From the NCBI GenBank assembly GCA_030144725.1, contig JASKMD010000027.1, positions 363,796 to 427,795 on the forward strand: DNA of 64,000 bases. Direction: 5' to 3'. Each line of letters starts with the position of its first letter. Position 1 is the first letter of the stretch. Under the pieces are notes generated by a model that made no database searches, had not been told where the DNA came from, and saw only the letters and a program-made list of their open reading frames with translations. Position numbers and translations under genes: made by a program. This document shows positions 23,385 through 31,759 of this stretch, piece by piece. This stretch comes from Haematococcus lacustris. Taxonomy: Eukaryota; Chlorophyta; Chlorophyceae; Chlamydomonadales; Haematococcaceae.

Positions 23385-23748
23385 GGCAGCCCCAGCAGCA
23401 GCCGGGCAGCAGCTGAGGCAGGGTGAGGGCCCCGGGATGTAGGGCTCAGCTGCTGTCGCTGCTGCTGAGCCAACCTCAGCCTCCCCTCTCGCTCCACCCG
23501 CATTAGCTGCCGCACGAGGTGCGCCCCGGCCGCTGCCGCCGCCTTCTCCCTGCGCTGCCGCAGATCACGCTGCGCTCGACGTTGGACCCGCAGGAACTGT
23601 TGGGCGCGCCTGGCCAGGCCCTGCTTGAGGCGGGCCCACCTAGCGCTGTGCCCATCCCTGGGCAGCCCCAGCTGACTCGCAGCCTCGTGGTGTTGTGCCT
23701 CCGCCTGTAGGGAAGACCTTGAGGCAGTCTAGGAGGTCATGGTTGTCG
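23385..23748 (-). pseudogene. Diverged LINE endonuclease/linker fragment, inverted relative to the array
   Basis: The plus strand here matches the reverse complement of the end of the endonuclease and the basic linker of the array unit (compare 2880-3180), with scattered substitutions and an indel (CCTCCGCCTGTAGG against CCTCGCCTGTTGG). Similarity stops at GTTGTCG near 23748, where element A begins. It is either the flank of an inverted array arm or an independent copy of the same LINE family. Confidence 0.8.
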
Positions 23749-24615
23749 CACTTTTCGCCTCTCGCACTTTTCGCAACCTGCCGTTTCGCGTGGGTCGCGA
23801 GCTAGCGCCTCCCGTTAGCACAGCTAGCGTTTTCGCAGCAGGAGCAGCCGGAGGAGCGTTGTTTCGCAGTTTTTGTTGCTAAGGCAGCAAGTCGCGAGTT
23901 TCAGCCTGCGGAGCAGCTAAACAGCAAGGAGCAGGAGCTGCGTTGAGGTGGTGTGGTCGTCTCTGTCTGTCTGCTTTCAGCCGCAGCCAGCCGCCAGCAG
24001 CCGCCAGCAGCCGCCAGCAGCCGCCAACGGCCGCCAGCAGCGCTTTTGCTCTTTTCGGCTTTCCGCTTTATAACGTCTGTCTGTTTGCGCCAGCCGCAAC
24101 CGTTTCTCTCAGGCGCCGCCACCTGAGCGCCTCATCCCAGCCGCCGCTACCTCGCAGCTGCCGCAGGTGTAACCGCTCCAACCGCCTCCAGTAGCCTTTC
24201 CAGCCGCAGGTCCTTTCCTGCTATCGCTGTGTGCAGCTGCTGTCGCTTCTTGTGCGAACCACAACCAGCAGTTCGCGGGAGCCTACAGCGCTGTCGGTTT
24301 CCAGAGGCATCCGCCTTAACCGCTGCAGCTTCCGCCCAGCTGCCCTTCCCCCACCCTCTTCTCCTTCTCCCCCCCTTCCTCCTCCCCCCCGCGTGCCTTG
24401 CCTTCTGCCGGCGCCTGTCGCGTCACTACCTAGGAGACGACAACGGTCGGAGGCCCACCGCCGGGGTTTGCTCCACTGAATTCAGATGGACCAATTGACA
24501 AGAGCGCTTGGTGTAGTGTCGCTCAACGGTATGTCCGAGGTGTAAGCCGCCACCGTTTTCGCCAGCCGCCAGTGAGCCGCCAGTGAGAAACCCTCGTCGC
24601 TGATAGAATCGCGCA
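23744..24615 (+). other. Element A 5' LTR and untranslated leader (boundary between them not resolved)
   Basis: No coding frame is convincing in this 870-bp stretch before the gag ATG. It contains a 10-base repeat (CCGCCAGCAG) at about 23988-24045, a TATA-like TTTATAAC near 24066, and CT-rich sequence at 24340-24400. Position immediately upstream of gag makes LTR plus leader the natural reading. The LTR end and primer-binding site could not be fixed. Confidence 0.5.
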
Positions 24616-25182
24616 ATGGCGCTGTACAGCAACGACGGAATGCTAACCTCTAACGTGCAATCTCCGTTCTCGTCTCCAATGTCTTATGTGATGGGTCCTG
24701 ATGGCACTGCCAGCTATGTGGCGGCACAAACTCCTCTGCCGCTTTATTACGGCGCAGGACCTCCAATTCTTGACACGGCAATGCAAGTGGCTCCCGCGCC
24801 GTCCGCGCCGTTCATGGCCAATGTTCCGTTCACACCCGCGGCGGGGCCGACGGTTACCGTTCCCCAGTCGCAACTAGCAGCCTTGCTTAATCTGCTGCAG
24901 CAGGCCCAGGTGAGGCCCGAACTTTTGACTGGCTCGCCTGGAATGGTTCCAGCTCATGCTCAGATAGCGCCGAACCCTGCCAAATCCCGGCATCGTCTTG
25001 ACGCATGGACCGACAAGTGCATTGAGAGTGGCAGGCGTGCCTCTGCTTTTTGTGATGACTATGAGCTCTATTGCACTGAATGTGGGTATGACATGTGCAC
25101 ATCATTTCCGCTGTACATCACTGGTGCTGCTCGCAACTGGTGGTATGATGGCATGGTGGAGTCATACCGGCAGTCAAACTTC
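24616..25182 (+). pseudogene. gag: Element A gag, part 1 (N-terminal and start of capsid-like domain)
   Basis: The frame opens with ATG in context CGCAATGG and runs 189 codons before the CACTA-like element. The first 120 residues are rich in Pro, Ala and Ser. Residues from about 140 read AFCDDYELYC...LYITGAARNWWYDGM, the pattern of the Retrotrans_gag domain (conserved Phe-x-x-x-Tyr, then the G-x-A-x-x-W-[WY] helix). Gag forms the particle that packages element RNA. The last intact codon is TTC at 25180-25182; the frame continues at 31075. Confidence 0.85.
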
Positions 25183-25309
25183 CACACAAGCAAATTAGTG
25201 CGGATATTCGTCATCCTAGGGGGGTAGTTTTTTGATGCGGTTCGCCTCGGATTGTCCTTGCGACTCCAACGCCACTTGACGCTTGTTGAAATTCTGAGTA
25301 TGTGAGCAG

Positions 25310-25412
25310 TTGGAGTGTAGGTACCTACAGTACTATAGATGTCTACAGTACTGTAGATACCTACAGTACTTTAGGTGTCTACAGTACTGTAGACGTCTAC
25401 ATTACTGTAGGT
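25310..25412. repeat. Short degenerate CTACAGTACTGTAG array near the left end
   Basis: Five or six copies, some mutated (CTACAGTACTATAG, CTACAGTACTTTAG), about 130 bp inside the left TIR of CACTA-like element 1. Confidence 0.9.
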
Positions 25413-26138
25413 CAGATTTGACAAGGTCTCTTGTAAATAGGGTACCATGCTGTTCTCCACATTCAAACCACCATTTGCTACCGCGATTGCACCGTCAGCT
25501 TCTGCGTGCTATAAATAGTGAGAGGCGTCGAAGCGTAGGCCCGCAAGCTCGATATGGATATTTGTGCCGAAAGTTGTGTCCACGCAATAAGGCCGCCATA
25601 GGGAGCTACATACATACGTGTAAGGTCTAAGGCCGGGGCCCGTCTCTATCGCAAGCTAGGTCCGTTCTGTCGGTTGTACTGGGTACCTCGGCTTGCAAGC
25701 TCCCGCAAAGCTGTGGATGTTGATGATGCCCCGCAATCACAACAACCTCGTGCACCGCACCCTCCCGTGTAATATCGAGTGCGGCAGAGATTGCCCCAAA
25801 AGTTGTTTGCGGTTGGCCCTCAACCATCCATCATTACATCTAACCTCACATCATTACATCATGACTCTTAGCCTACATCATTACATCACCACTTGTGGTC
25901 CTGCCAATCACTGCATGCATGGTATGGGCAAGGGATCTGACTCTTGCAAGGGCTGGTCTCAGGGTCGATACCTAACCCTAGAGGCTGAATAATGCTGGGC
26001 TCGGCAACATAAGCACGCTTTGTTGTCGGCGCATTTGCATAGCACTGTCGGGATAGCAAACGAGCTTGGGCTACATTGAGTTGTTCCTGCATGGGGGTGA
26101 AGGGGGCATGGGGGTTAAGGATGCATGGGGGGAAGGCA
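25413..26138. other. Left interior of CACTA-like element 1, no gene seen
   Basis: Mixed-composition DNA with short frames only and no recognisable domain. It contains a small repeat of CATCATTACATC at about 25830-25890. Confidence 0.6.
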
Positions 26139-26905
26139 GCTACAGTACTGTAGGGGTCTACAGTACTGTAGACACCTACAGTACTGTAGACACCTACAGT
26201 ACGGTAGACACCTACAGTACTGTAGACATCCTACAGTACTGTAGACACCTAAAGTACTGTAGACACCCTACAGTACTGTAGACACCTACAGTACTGTAGA
26301 CACCTACAGTACTGTAGATGTCTACAGTACTGTAGGTGTCTACAGTACTGTAGACATCCTACAGTACTGTAGACACCTACAGTACTGTAGACACCTACAG
26401 TACTGTAGACACCTACAGTACTGTAGACACCTACAGTACTGTAGACATCTACAGTACTGTAGACATCTACAGTACTGTAGACATCTACAGTACTGTAGAC
26501 ATCTACAGTACTGTAGACACCTACAGTACTGTAGACATCCTACAGTACTGTAGACACCTACAGTACTGTAGAGACCTACAGTACTGTAGACACCCTACAG
26601 TACTGTAGACACCCTACAGTACTGTAGACACCTACAGTACTGTAGATACCTACAGTACTGTAGACACCTACAGTACTGTAGACATCCTACAGTACTGTAG
26701 ACACCTACAGTACTGTAGACACCTACAGTACTGTAGACATCCTACAGTACTGTAGACATCCTACAGTACTGTAGACACCTACAGTACTGTAGACACCCTA
26801 CAGTACTGTAGACACCCTACAGTACTGTAGACACCTACAGTACTGTAGACACCCAACAGTACTGTAGACACCTACAGTACTGTAGACACCTACAGTACTG
26901 TAGGC
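26139..26905. repeat. Main left array of the palindrome CTACAGTACTGTAG
   Basis: About forty copies with an 18-19 bp period. The 14-mer is a perfect palindrome; the 4-5 base spacers vary (ACAC, ACATC, ATGT, ACACC). Occasional point changes occur (TACGGTAG at about 26205). Each copy can form a short hairpin or bind a dimeric protein. Confidence 0.97.
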
Positions 26906-27175
26906 AGCAGCAGCATGGGTGGCAGCAGCAGCAGGGGGGGGGGCAGCAGCAGCAGTAGGGGGGCAGCAGCAGCAGCAGTAGGGGGGGGGGCAGCAGCAGA
27001 AGTAGGGGGGCAGCAGCAGCAGCAGCAGGGGCGCAGCAGCAGCAGCAGGGGGGGCAGCAGCAGCAGCAGGGGCGCAGCAGCAGCAGCAGCAGGGGGGCAG
27101 CAGCAGCAGCAGGGGGGCAGCAGCAGCAGCAGGGGCGAAGCAGCAGCAGCAGTAGGGGGGCAGCAGCAGATATAG
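26903..27175. repeat. (GCA)n / G-run microsatellite block
   Basis: Alternating GCAGCAGCA stretches and runs of 6-9 G. Open frames here are composition artefacts. Confidence 0.95.
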
Positions 27176-27239
27176 TAGGGGCACTGTAGCACCTACCTAC
27201 CTTTTGGCTGCTTGATGACTGCTGCTAGGAAGGGGGGGG

Positions 27240-27560
27240 AGTGGAAGAGTGAAGGCGGGGAGGGGGGGTAGATGTGGAAGGCGGGAGGTGGGAGGCAGGG
27301 AGGCGGGAGACGGGGAGGCGGGAGGCAGGGAGGCGGGAGGTGGGGAGGCGGGAGGCTCAACCGGGTTGGGCTGGGCGGGGGTGGGTTGGGTTGGGGGCAT
27401 GGGTTTGGGTGGGTGGGGCATGGGTTGGGGGCATGGGTTGGGGTGGGTGGGGGCATGGGTGGGGGTGGGGGCAGGGGAGGGAGCGGGGGCGGGGGCGGGG
27501 GCGGGGGCGGGGGCGGGGGCGGGGGCGGGGGCGGGGGCGGGGGCGGGGGAGGATGAATTG
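27240..27560. repeat. G-rich block with (GGGGGC)n at 27476-27548
   Basis: A purine-rich region of GGCGGGAGG and GGGTTGGG motifs, then about a dozen uninterrupted GGGGGC hexamers on the plus strand. It has strong G-quadruplex potential. Confidence 0.9.
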
Positions 27561-27599
27561 GGAGGGGGTGGTTGTGTAGGGGAAAGGGAAGTGGAAGGG

Positions 27600-27760
27600 A
27601 GGTGCCCACTAGACCTGCAACCAAGGGGCGTGCACGTGCGGTAGGGTGACCAGGCTGGGCACTGTGTTAGCTATCACCGTGGCCTTACCTTTGTGGTCCT
27701 CCTGGCCTCCTACCTGCTCACACCAGGCAACATATCCCTTGCGCCAGTGGGGTGGGACTG
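27600..27760 (-). other. Candidate exon with flanking intron-like sequence (minus strand)
   Basis: Read on the minus strand, a short frame (HWRKGYVAWCEQVGG) ends at AAG followed by GTAAGG. About 80 bp later comes a CCAGCCTGGT element and TTGCAG before GTCT. Donor, branch-site-like and acceptor signals are in the right order. A similar module (KAGATCCEQRRGQTDYGK then GTAAGA) lies at about 29710-29800. This could be a relic of a spliced transposase gene. Low confidence. Confidence 0.3.
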
Positions 27761-28460
27761 CGGTGGGGAGTGTAGGGTGTAGGGAAGGGAAGGTGGGGTG
27801 AGGTGGGGGTTGCGATGCCACGTCAATCGAAGGGTGGGAGAGGGGAAGAGGAGGCTTGACAAGTATGGGAGGGGAGAGGGAGGGAGAGGGGGAAGGGAGG
27901 GGTGGGAAGAGGGTGGGTGGGGTGGGCTTTCTCCTGGCTGCTGGGATGTCAGGGGAGAGGTGACGGGGAGGGGGGAAGTGGGGGGTGGGTAGAGGTGGAA
28001 GTGGAGGGACGACAAGCTGGGCGTTGGTGGTGGGCGTGGGAAAGGGGAGGAAAAGGGGATGGGGAAGGGTGTGACGATCAATCTTGCAGCGTGACAAGGG
28101 GCATGCTAGCGGTTAAGGTGGGTACAGGGTGCCACATACCTGCACTCACCTTGTGCTGGGGTGTGGTGTATATGTGTGTGGGAGGAAGGGGAGGAAGGGG
28201 AGGGAAGGGAAGGAGAGGTCCATGGGGAGGGCGAGAGAAGTGGGGAGGGCATCGATAGTCTCAGGTGTAGGCGCACAAGACCTGCGGCAATGGTGTGACG
28301 ATTTGTCAACGGAAGCAAACATTGGACATGGGTACTGGATGCACTCACCATTAGAGTAGGGAGATGTAGAGCTGGCAGATGGAGGGGCAGGTGTAGCAGC
28401 CCTCCATTACAACCCACCTTCCTTTGTCCTCACCTCAGTAGGAAGTGGAGTGTGGGAGAG
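27760..28460. other. Purine-rich interior with further intron-like modules, no confident gene
   Basis: G- and A-rich DNA. On the minus strand two more segments begin GTGAGT and end GCAG or GCAAG after 65-70 bp (about 28081-28150 and 28280-28348). No domain could be recognised. Confidence 0.4.
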
Positions 28461-28467
28461 TAGGGTT

Positions 28468-29423
28468 GGGTTGGGCTGGGCTGGGCTGGGCTGGGCTGGG
28501 CTGGGCTGGGCTGGGCTGGGCTGGGCTGGGCTGGGCTGGGCTGGGCTGGGCTGGGCTGGGCTGGGCTGGGCTGGGCTGGGCTGGGCTGGGCTGGGCTGGG
28601 CTGGGCTGGGCTGGGCTGGGCTGGGCTGGGCTGGGCTGGGCTGGGCTGGGCTGGGCTGGGCTGGGCTGGGCTGGGCTGGGCTGGGCTGGGCTGGGCTGGG
28701 CTGGGCTGGGCTGGGCTGGGCTGGGCTGGGCTGGGCTGGGCTGGGCTGGGCTGGGCTGGGCTGGGCTGGGCTGGGCTGGGCTGGGCTGGGCTGGGCTGGG
28801 CTGGGCTGGGCTGGGCTGGGCTGGGCTGGGCTGGGCTGGGCTGGGCTGGGCTGGGCTGGGCTGGGCTGGGCTGGGCTGGGCTGGGCTGGGCTGGGCTGGG
28901 CTGGGCTGGGCTGGGCTGGGCTGGGCTGGGCTGGGCTGGGCTGGGCTGGGCTGGGCTGGGCTGGGCTGGGCTGGGCTGGGCTGGGCTGGGCTGGGCTGGG
29001 CTGGGCTGGGCTGGGCTGGGCTGGGCTGGGCTGGGCTGGGCTGGGCTGGGCTGGGCTGGGCTGGGCTGGGCTGGGCTGGGCTGGGCTGGGCTGGGCTGGG
29101 CTGGGCTGGGCTGGGCTGGGCTGGGCTGGGCTGGGCTGGGCTGGGCTGGGCTGGGCTGGGCTGGGCTGGGCTGGGCTGGGCTGGGCTGGGCTGGGCTGGG
29201 CTGGGCTGGGCTGGGCTGGGCTGGGCTGGGCTGGGCTGGGCTGGGCTGGGCTGGGCTGGGCTGGGCTGGGCTGGGCTGGGCTGGGCTGGGCTGGGCTGGG
29301 CTGGGCTGGGCTGGGCTGGGCTGGGCTGGGCTGGGCTGGGCTGGGCTGGGCTGGGCTGGGCTGGGCTGGGCTGGGCTGGGCTGGGCTGGGCTGGGCTGGG
29401 CTGGGCTGGGCTGGGCTGGGCTG
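28468..29423. repeat. (GGGCT)n pentanucleotide array, about 190 copies
   Basis: An uninterrupted run of GGGCT over about 955 bp with no visible substitution. The long frames through it (Gly-Leu-Gly-Trp-Ala or Ser-Pro-Ala-Gln-Pro repeats) exist in several frames on both strands because the period is five. Confidence 0.99.
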
Positions 29424-29483
29424 CAACACAAGGGAGGCAACACAAGGGAGGCAACAGTGGGAACGTTGTGAGAGGTGATGAAA

Positions 29484-29573
29484 TGGTGGTGGTGGTGGTG
29501 GTGGTGGTGGTGGTGGTGGTGGTGGTGGTGGTGGTGGTGGTGGTGGTGGTGGTGGTGGTGGTGGTGGTGGTGA
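29484..29573. repeat. (GGT)n microsatellite, about 30 copies
   Basis: Uninterrupted GGT trinucleotides. Confidence 0.98.
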
Positions 29574-29825
29574 GGGGGACTGGGAGGGGGTGGTAATCAG
29601 GGGGGTACTAGGCGTGGTTGTAAGACCTGCAGCAACCAGGTGTGGTAGCGGTTAGGCTGGATACTAAGGGCTATGCTGCGCAATGCTAGCTCCTTCTAAG
29701 CTCTTACCTTGGTCCTAAGCTCTTACCATAGTCCGTCTGGCCTCTTCGCTGCTCACAACACGTTGCACCTGCCTTGCGTTGGTGCATCAATGCTTGCGAT
29801 TCATTGCGGAGAATCGTTGCGAGGA

Positions 29826-29942
29826 AACTGGCCGCGAGGCTAGCTGCGATGCTGGCTGCGAGGCTGGCTGCGAGGCTGGCTGCGAAACTGGCTGCGAGGC
29901 TGGCTGCGAGGAAAATGGCTGCGAGGCTGGCTGCGAGCTGCC
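29826..29942. repeat. GGCTGCGAG short tandem repeat
   Basis: Imperfect 12-base copies of GAGGCTGGCTGC with several variants. Confidence 0.9.
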
Positions 29943-29966
29943 TCACAGGTATGCTTCTGCGCTGCT

Positions 29967-30168
29967 GGACCAGCTGAGTGGCCGCGAGGTTGATTGCCGA
30001 GTATGTGGCTGCGAGTATGGGCTAGATGTGGCTGCGAGTATGGGTAACCTCGTGCGATGCCATCTGTGGACCAGCTGTGTGGCCGCGAGGTTGATTGCCG
30101 AGTATGTGGCTGCGAGTATGGGCTAGATGCGGCTGCGAGTATGGGTAACCTCGTGCGATGCCATCGCT
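29967..30168. repeat. 101-bp tandem duplication
   Basis: Two nearly identical consecutive copies starting GGACCAGCTG at 29967 and 30068. Confidence 0.93.
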
Positions 30169-30255
30169 GCAATACCGGCTACACGATGCTGCGACTAAGT
30201 GTTGGACGGATGCCTTGAATGCAAGTGAGATGTTCAGAATTTTTATAAGTGCTTA

Positions 30256-30940
30256 AAGGCTACAGTACTGTAAGTGGTCTCTCGAGGTACCTCGAGGTAC
30301 CTAGAGGTACTGTAGATGTTTACAGTACTCTAAATGTCTACAGTACTGTAGATGTCTACAGTACTGTAGATGTCTACAGTACTGTAGGTACCTACAGTAC
30401 TGTTAATGGTCTCTCGAGGTACCTCGAGGTACCTACAGTACTGTAGATGTCTACAGTACTGTAGATGTCTACAGTACTGTAGATGTCTACAGTACTGTAG
30501 ATGTCTACAGTACTGTAGGGTGTCTACAGTACTGTAGATGTCTACAGTACTGTAGGTACCTACAGTACTGTAAATGGTCTCTCGAGGTACCTCGAGGTAC
30601 CTACAGTACTGTAGATGTCTACAGTACTGTAGATGTCTACAGTACTGTAGATGTCTACAGTACTGTAGATGTCTACAGTACTGTAGGTACCTACAGTACT
30701 GTAAATGGTCTCTCGAGGTACCTCGAGGTACCTACAGTACTGTAGATGTCTACAGTACTGTAGATGTCTACAGTACTGTAGGTACCTACAGTACTGTAAG
30801 TGGTCTCTCGAGGTACCCCGACAGTACTGTAGACATCTACAGTACTGTAGGGGTCTACAGTACTGTAGGTGTCTACAGTACTGTTCGTGTACTCGCGAGG
30901 TACCCCGACAGTACTGTAGACACCTACAGTACTGTAGCAT
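30256..30940. repeat. Right array of CTACAGTACTGTAG with a second palindrome, CTCGAGGTACCTCGAG
   Basis: About thirty copies of the 14-mer with an 18-bp period. They are grouped into higher-order blocks separated by TGGTCTCTCGAGGTACC segments (near 30271, 30405, 30571, 30706 and 30800). The spacer holds a 16-bp perfect palindrome, CTCGAGGTACCTCGAG. The last copies are degraded to GACAGTACTGTAG. Confidence 0.96.
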
Positions 30941-31074
30941 GGCCGTATCTCACCAACCGCGCAAAATCACGAATTTTAGTTTCGACCCCCAATCTTACAA
31001 TGCCTTCATTTGACTATGTACCAAGTCCGAGGCTCCGAATCTCAAAAATGCTGTTACTAATTTGCCTGAGTGTC

Positions 31075-31501
31075 ACTATCAACCGTCCGCCATGGTCCTT
31101 TGTGCGCACCCAGTTCCTGGCCTACATCGGCGATGATTTGATTGACCATGTTTCTGCTTCTCGTCAACGCCTCATTGGCACGCACAACCGGCTGCAGATG
31201 TCTGCTGGTATGTCCTTGCAGTCCTATGCCACTGAATTTCGGAACCATGTCGTGCGCATGGGTGCCAACCAACTATCTGATGTGGTGCAAGTGGATCTGT
31301 TTGTGCAAGGCCTGTCTCATGAGCTACGAAGCCGGGTTGCTGTGAACCCTTTCTCCGGTCATGCTTGGCCCCACCTACCTGCAGTGATTGCTGCTGCTCA
31401 AGGTGTTGAGCGCATGTTGATGGCAGTGGCTGCCAGCAATGCTCGTGCCGATGTCGTTGCCCCCATGCAGAACGTCATTGCTGCCGTTGTGCCACCCATT
31501 G
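31075..31501 (+). pseudogene. gag: Element A gag, part 2 (C-terminal half of capsid-like domain)
   Basis: The frame resumes with RPPWSFVRTQFLAYIGDD and continues through MSLQSYATEFRNHVVRMG and DLFVQGLSHELR, matching the second half of Ty3/gypsy Gag (the Y-x-x-x-F and F-x-x-G-L helices). The codon broken at 31501 is completed at 58952 after element B and one CATTG duplication are removed. The tail (residues VVAPMQNVIAAVVPP) leads into the nucleocapsid part. Confidence 0.85.
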
Positions 31502-31662
31502 TGTAACGAAGCGAGGTTCTTCCTAGGGGAAATAACCGAGCAGTTGCATGAGATCCCACCGTCATAACTCCCAGTAGGGTGACGGTGGCGTGTGACGGCT
31601 GGCCGCTGGCCTATTTACCCGAGGGCCGCTAGAGAGTTGGGGATTCTCGTTATCAGAGGCAT
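31502..31662 (+). repeat. Element B 5' LTR, first part
   Basis: Matches 58661-58821 with three differences (near 31528, 31573 and 31618). It is cut by the LINE, whose target duplication (TTATCAGAGGCAT) spans 31650-31662. Confidence 0.96.
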
Positions 31663-31744
31663 GACTTTTTCGGTTGGCAACAACCGGAGGAGTTTTCTGC
31701 AACACACACGACGCTGTTCACCAAACGCTGTACACGACTACACG

Positions 31745-31759
31745 ATGCGCCAAAAATGA
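31745..31759 (+). promoter_or_regulatory. Four-codon upstream ORF overlapping the LINE start codon
   Basis: ATG CGC CAA AAA TGA: the uORF stop (31757-31759) overlaps the main ATG (31756-31758) as ATGA. This is a termination-reinitiation type arrangement. Seen directly; a regulatory role is inference. Confidence 0.5.

Larger units (their letters stand above)
25183..31072. mobile_element. CACTA-like element 1 with palindrome arrays (5,890 bp), inserted in element A gag
   Basis: The ends are imperfect inverted repeats (left CACACAAGCAAATTAGT, right read inward CACTCAGGCAAATTAGT; 15 of 17 match). They are flanked by a 2-bp duplication TC (25181-25182 and 31073-31074). Joining the flanks restores the gag frame. 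CAC[TA] ends with 2-3 bp duplications and repetitive subterminal regions are the marks of the CACTA/EnSpm superfamily. The interior is almost all simple or tandem repeats, including about 70 copies of the 14-mer palindrome CTACAGTACTGTAG in arrays towards both ends. No intact transposase is seen. Confidence 0.8.

Noticed and set aside
22604..23515. 303-codon ORF crossing the gap
   Set aside because: Its middle is translated N; not a real frame.
26139..26905. CRISPR-like regular spacing of a palindromic repeat
   Set aside because: The 4-5 base spacers are too short and recur; no cas genes; the setting is eukaryotic and transposon-bounded.
27193..27644. Pro-rich and Gly/Arg-rich ORFs around the G-rich block
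   Set aside because: Composition-driven; overlapping frames on both strands with no conserved motif.
28407..29596. Long ORFs encoding (SPAQP)n or (GLGWA)n
   Set aside because: A pentanucleotide array without stops is open in several frames on both strands; these are artefacts of the period.
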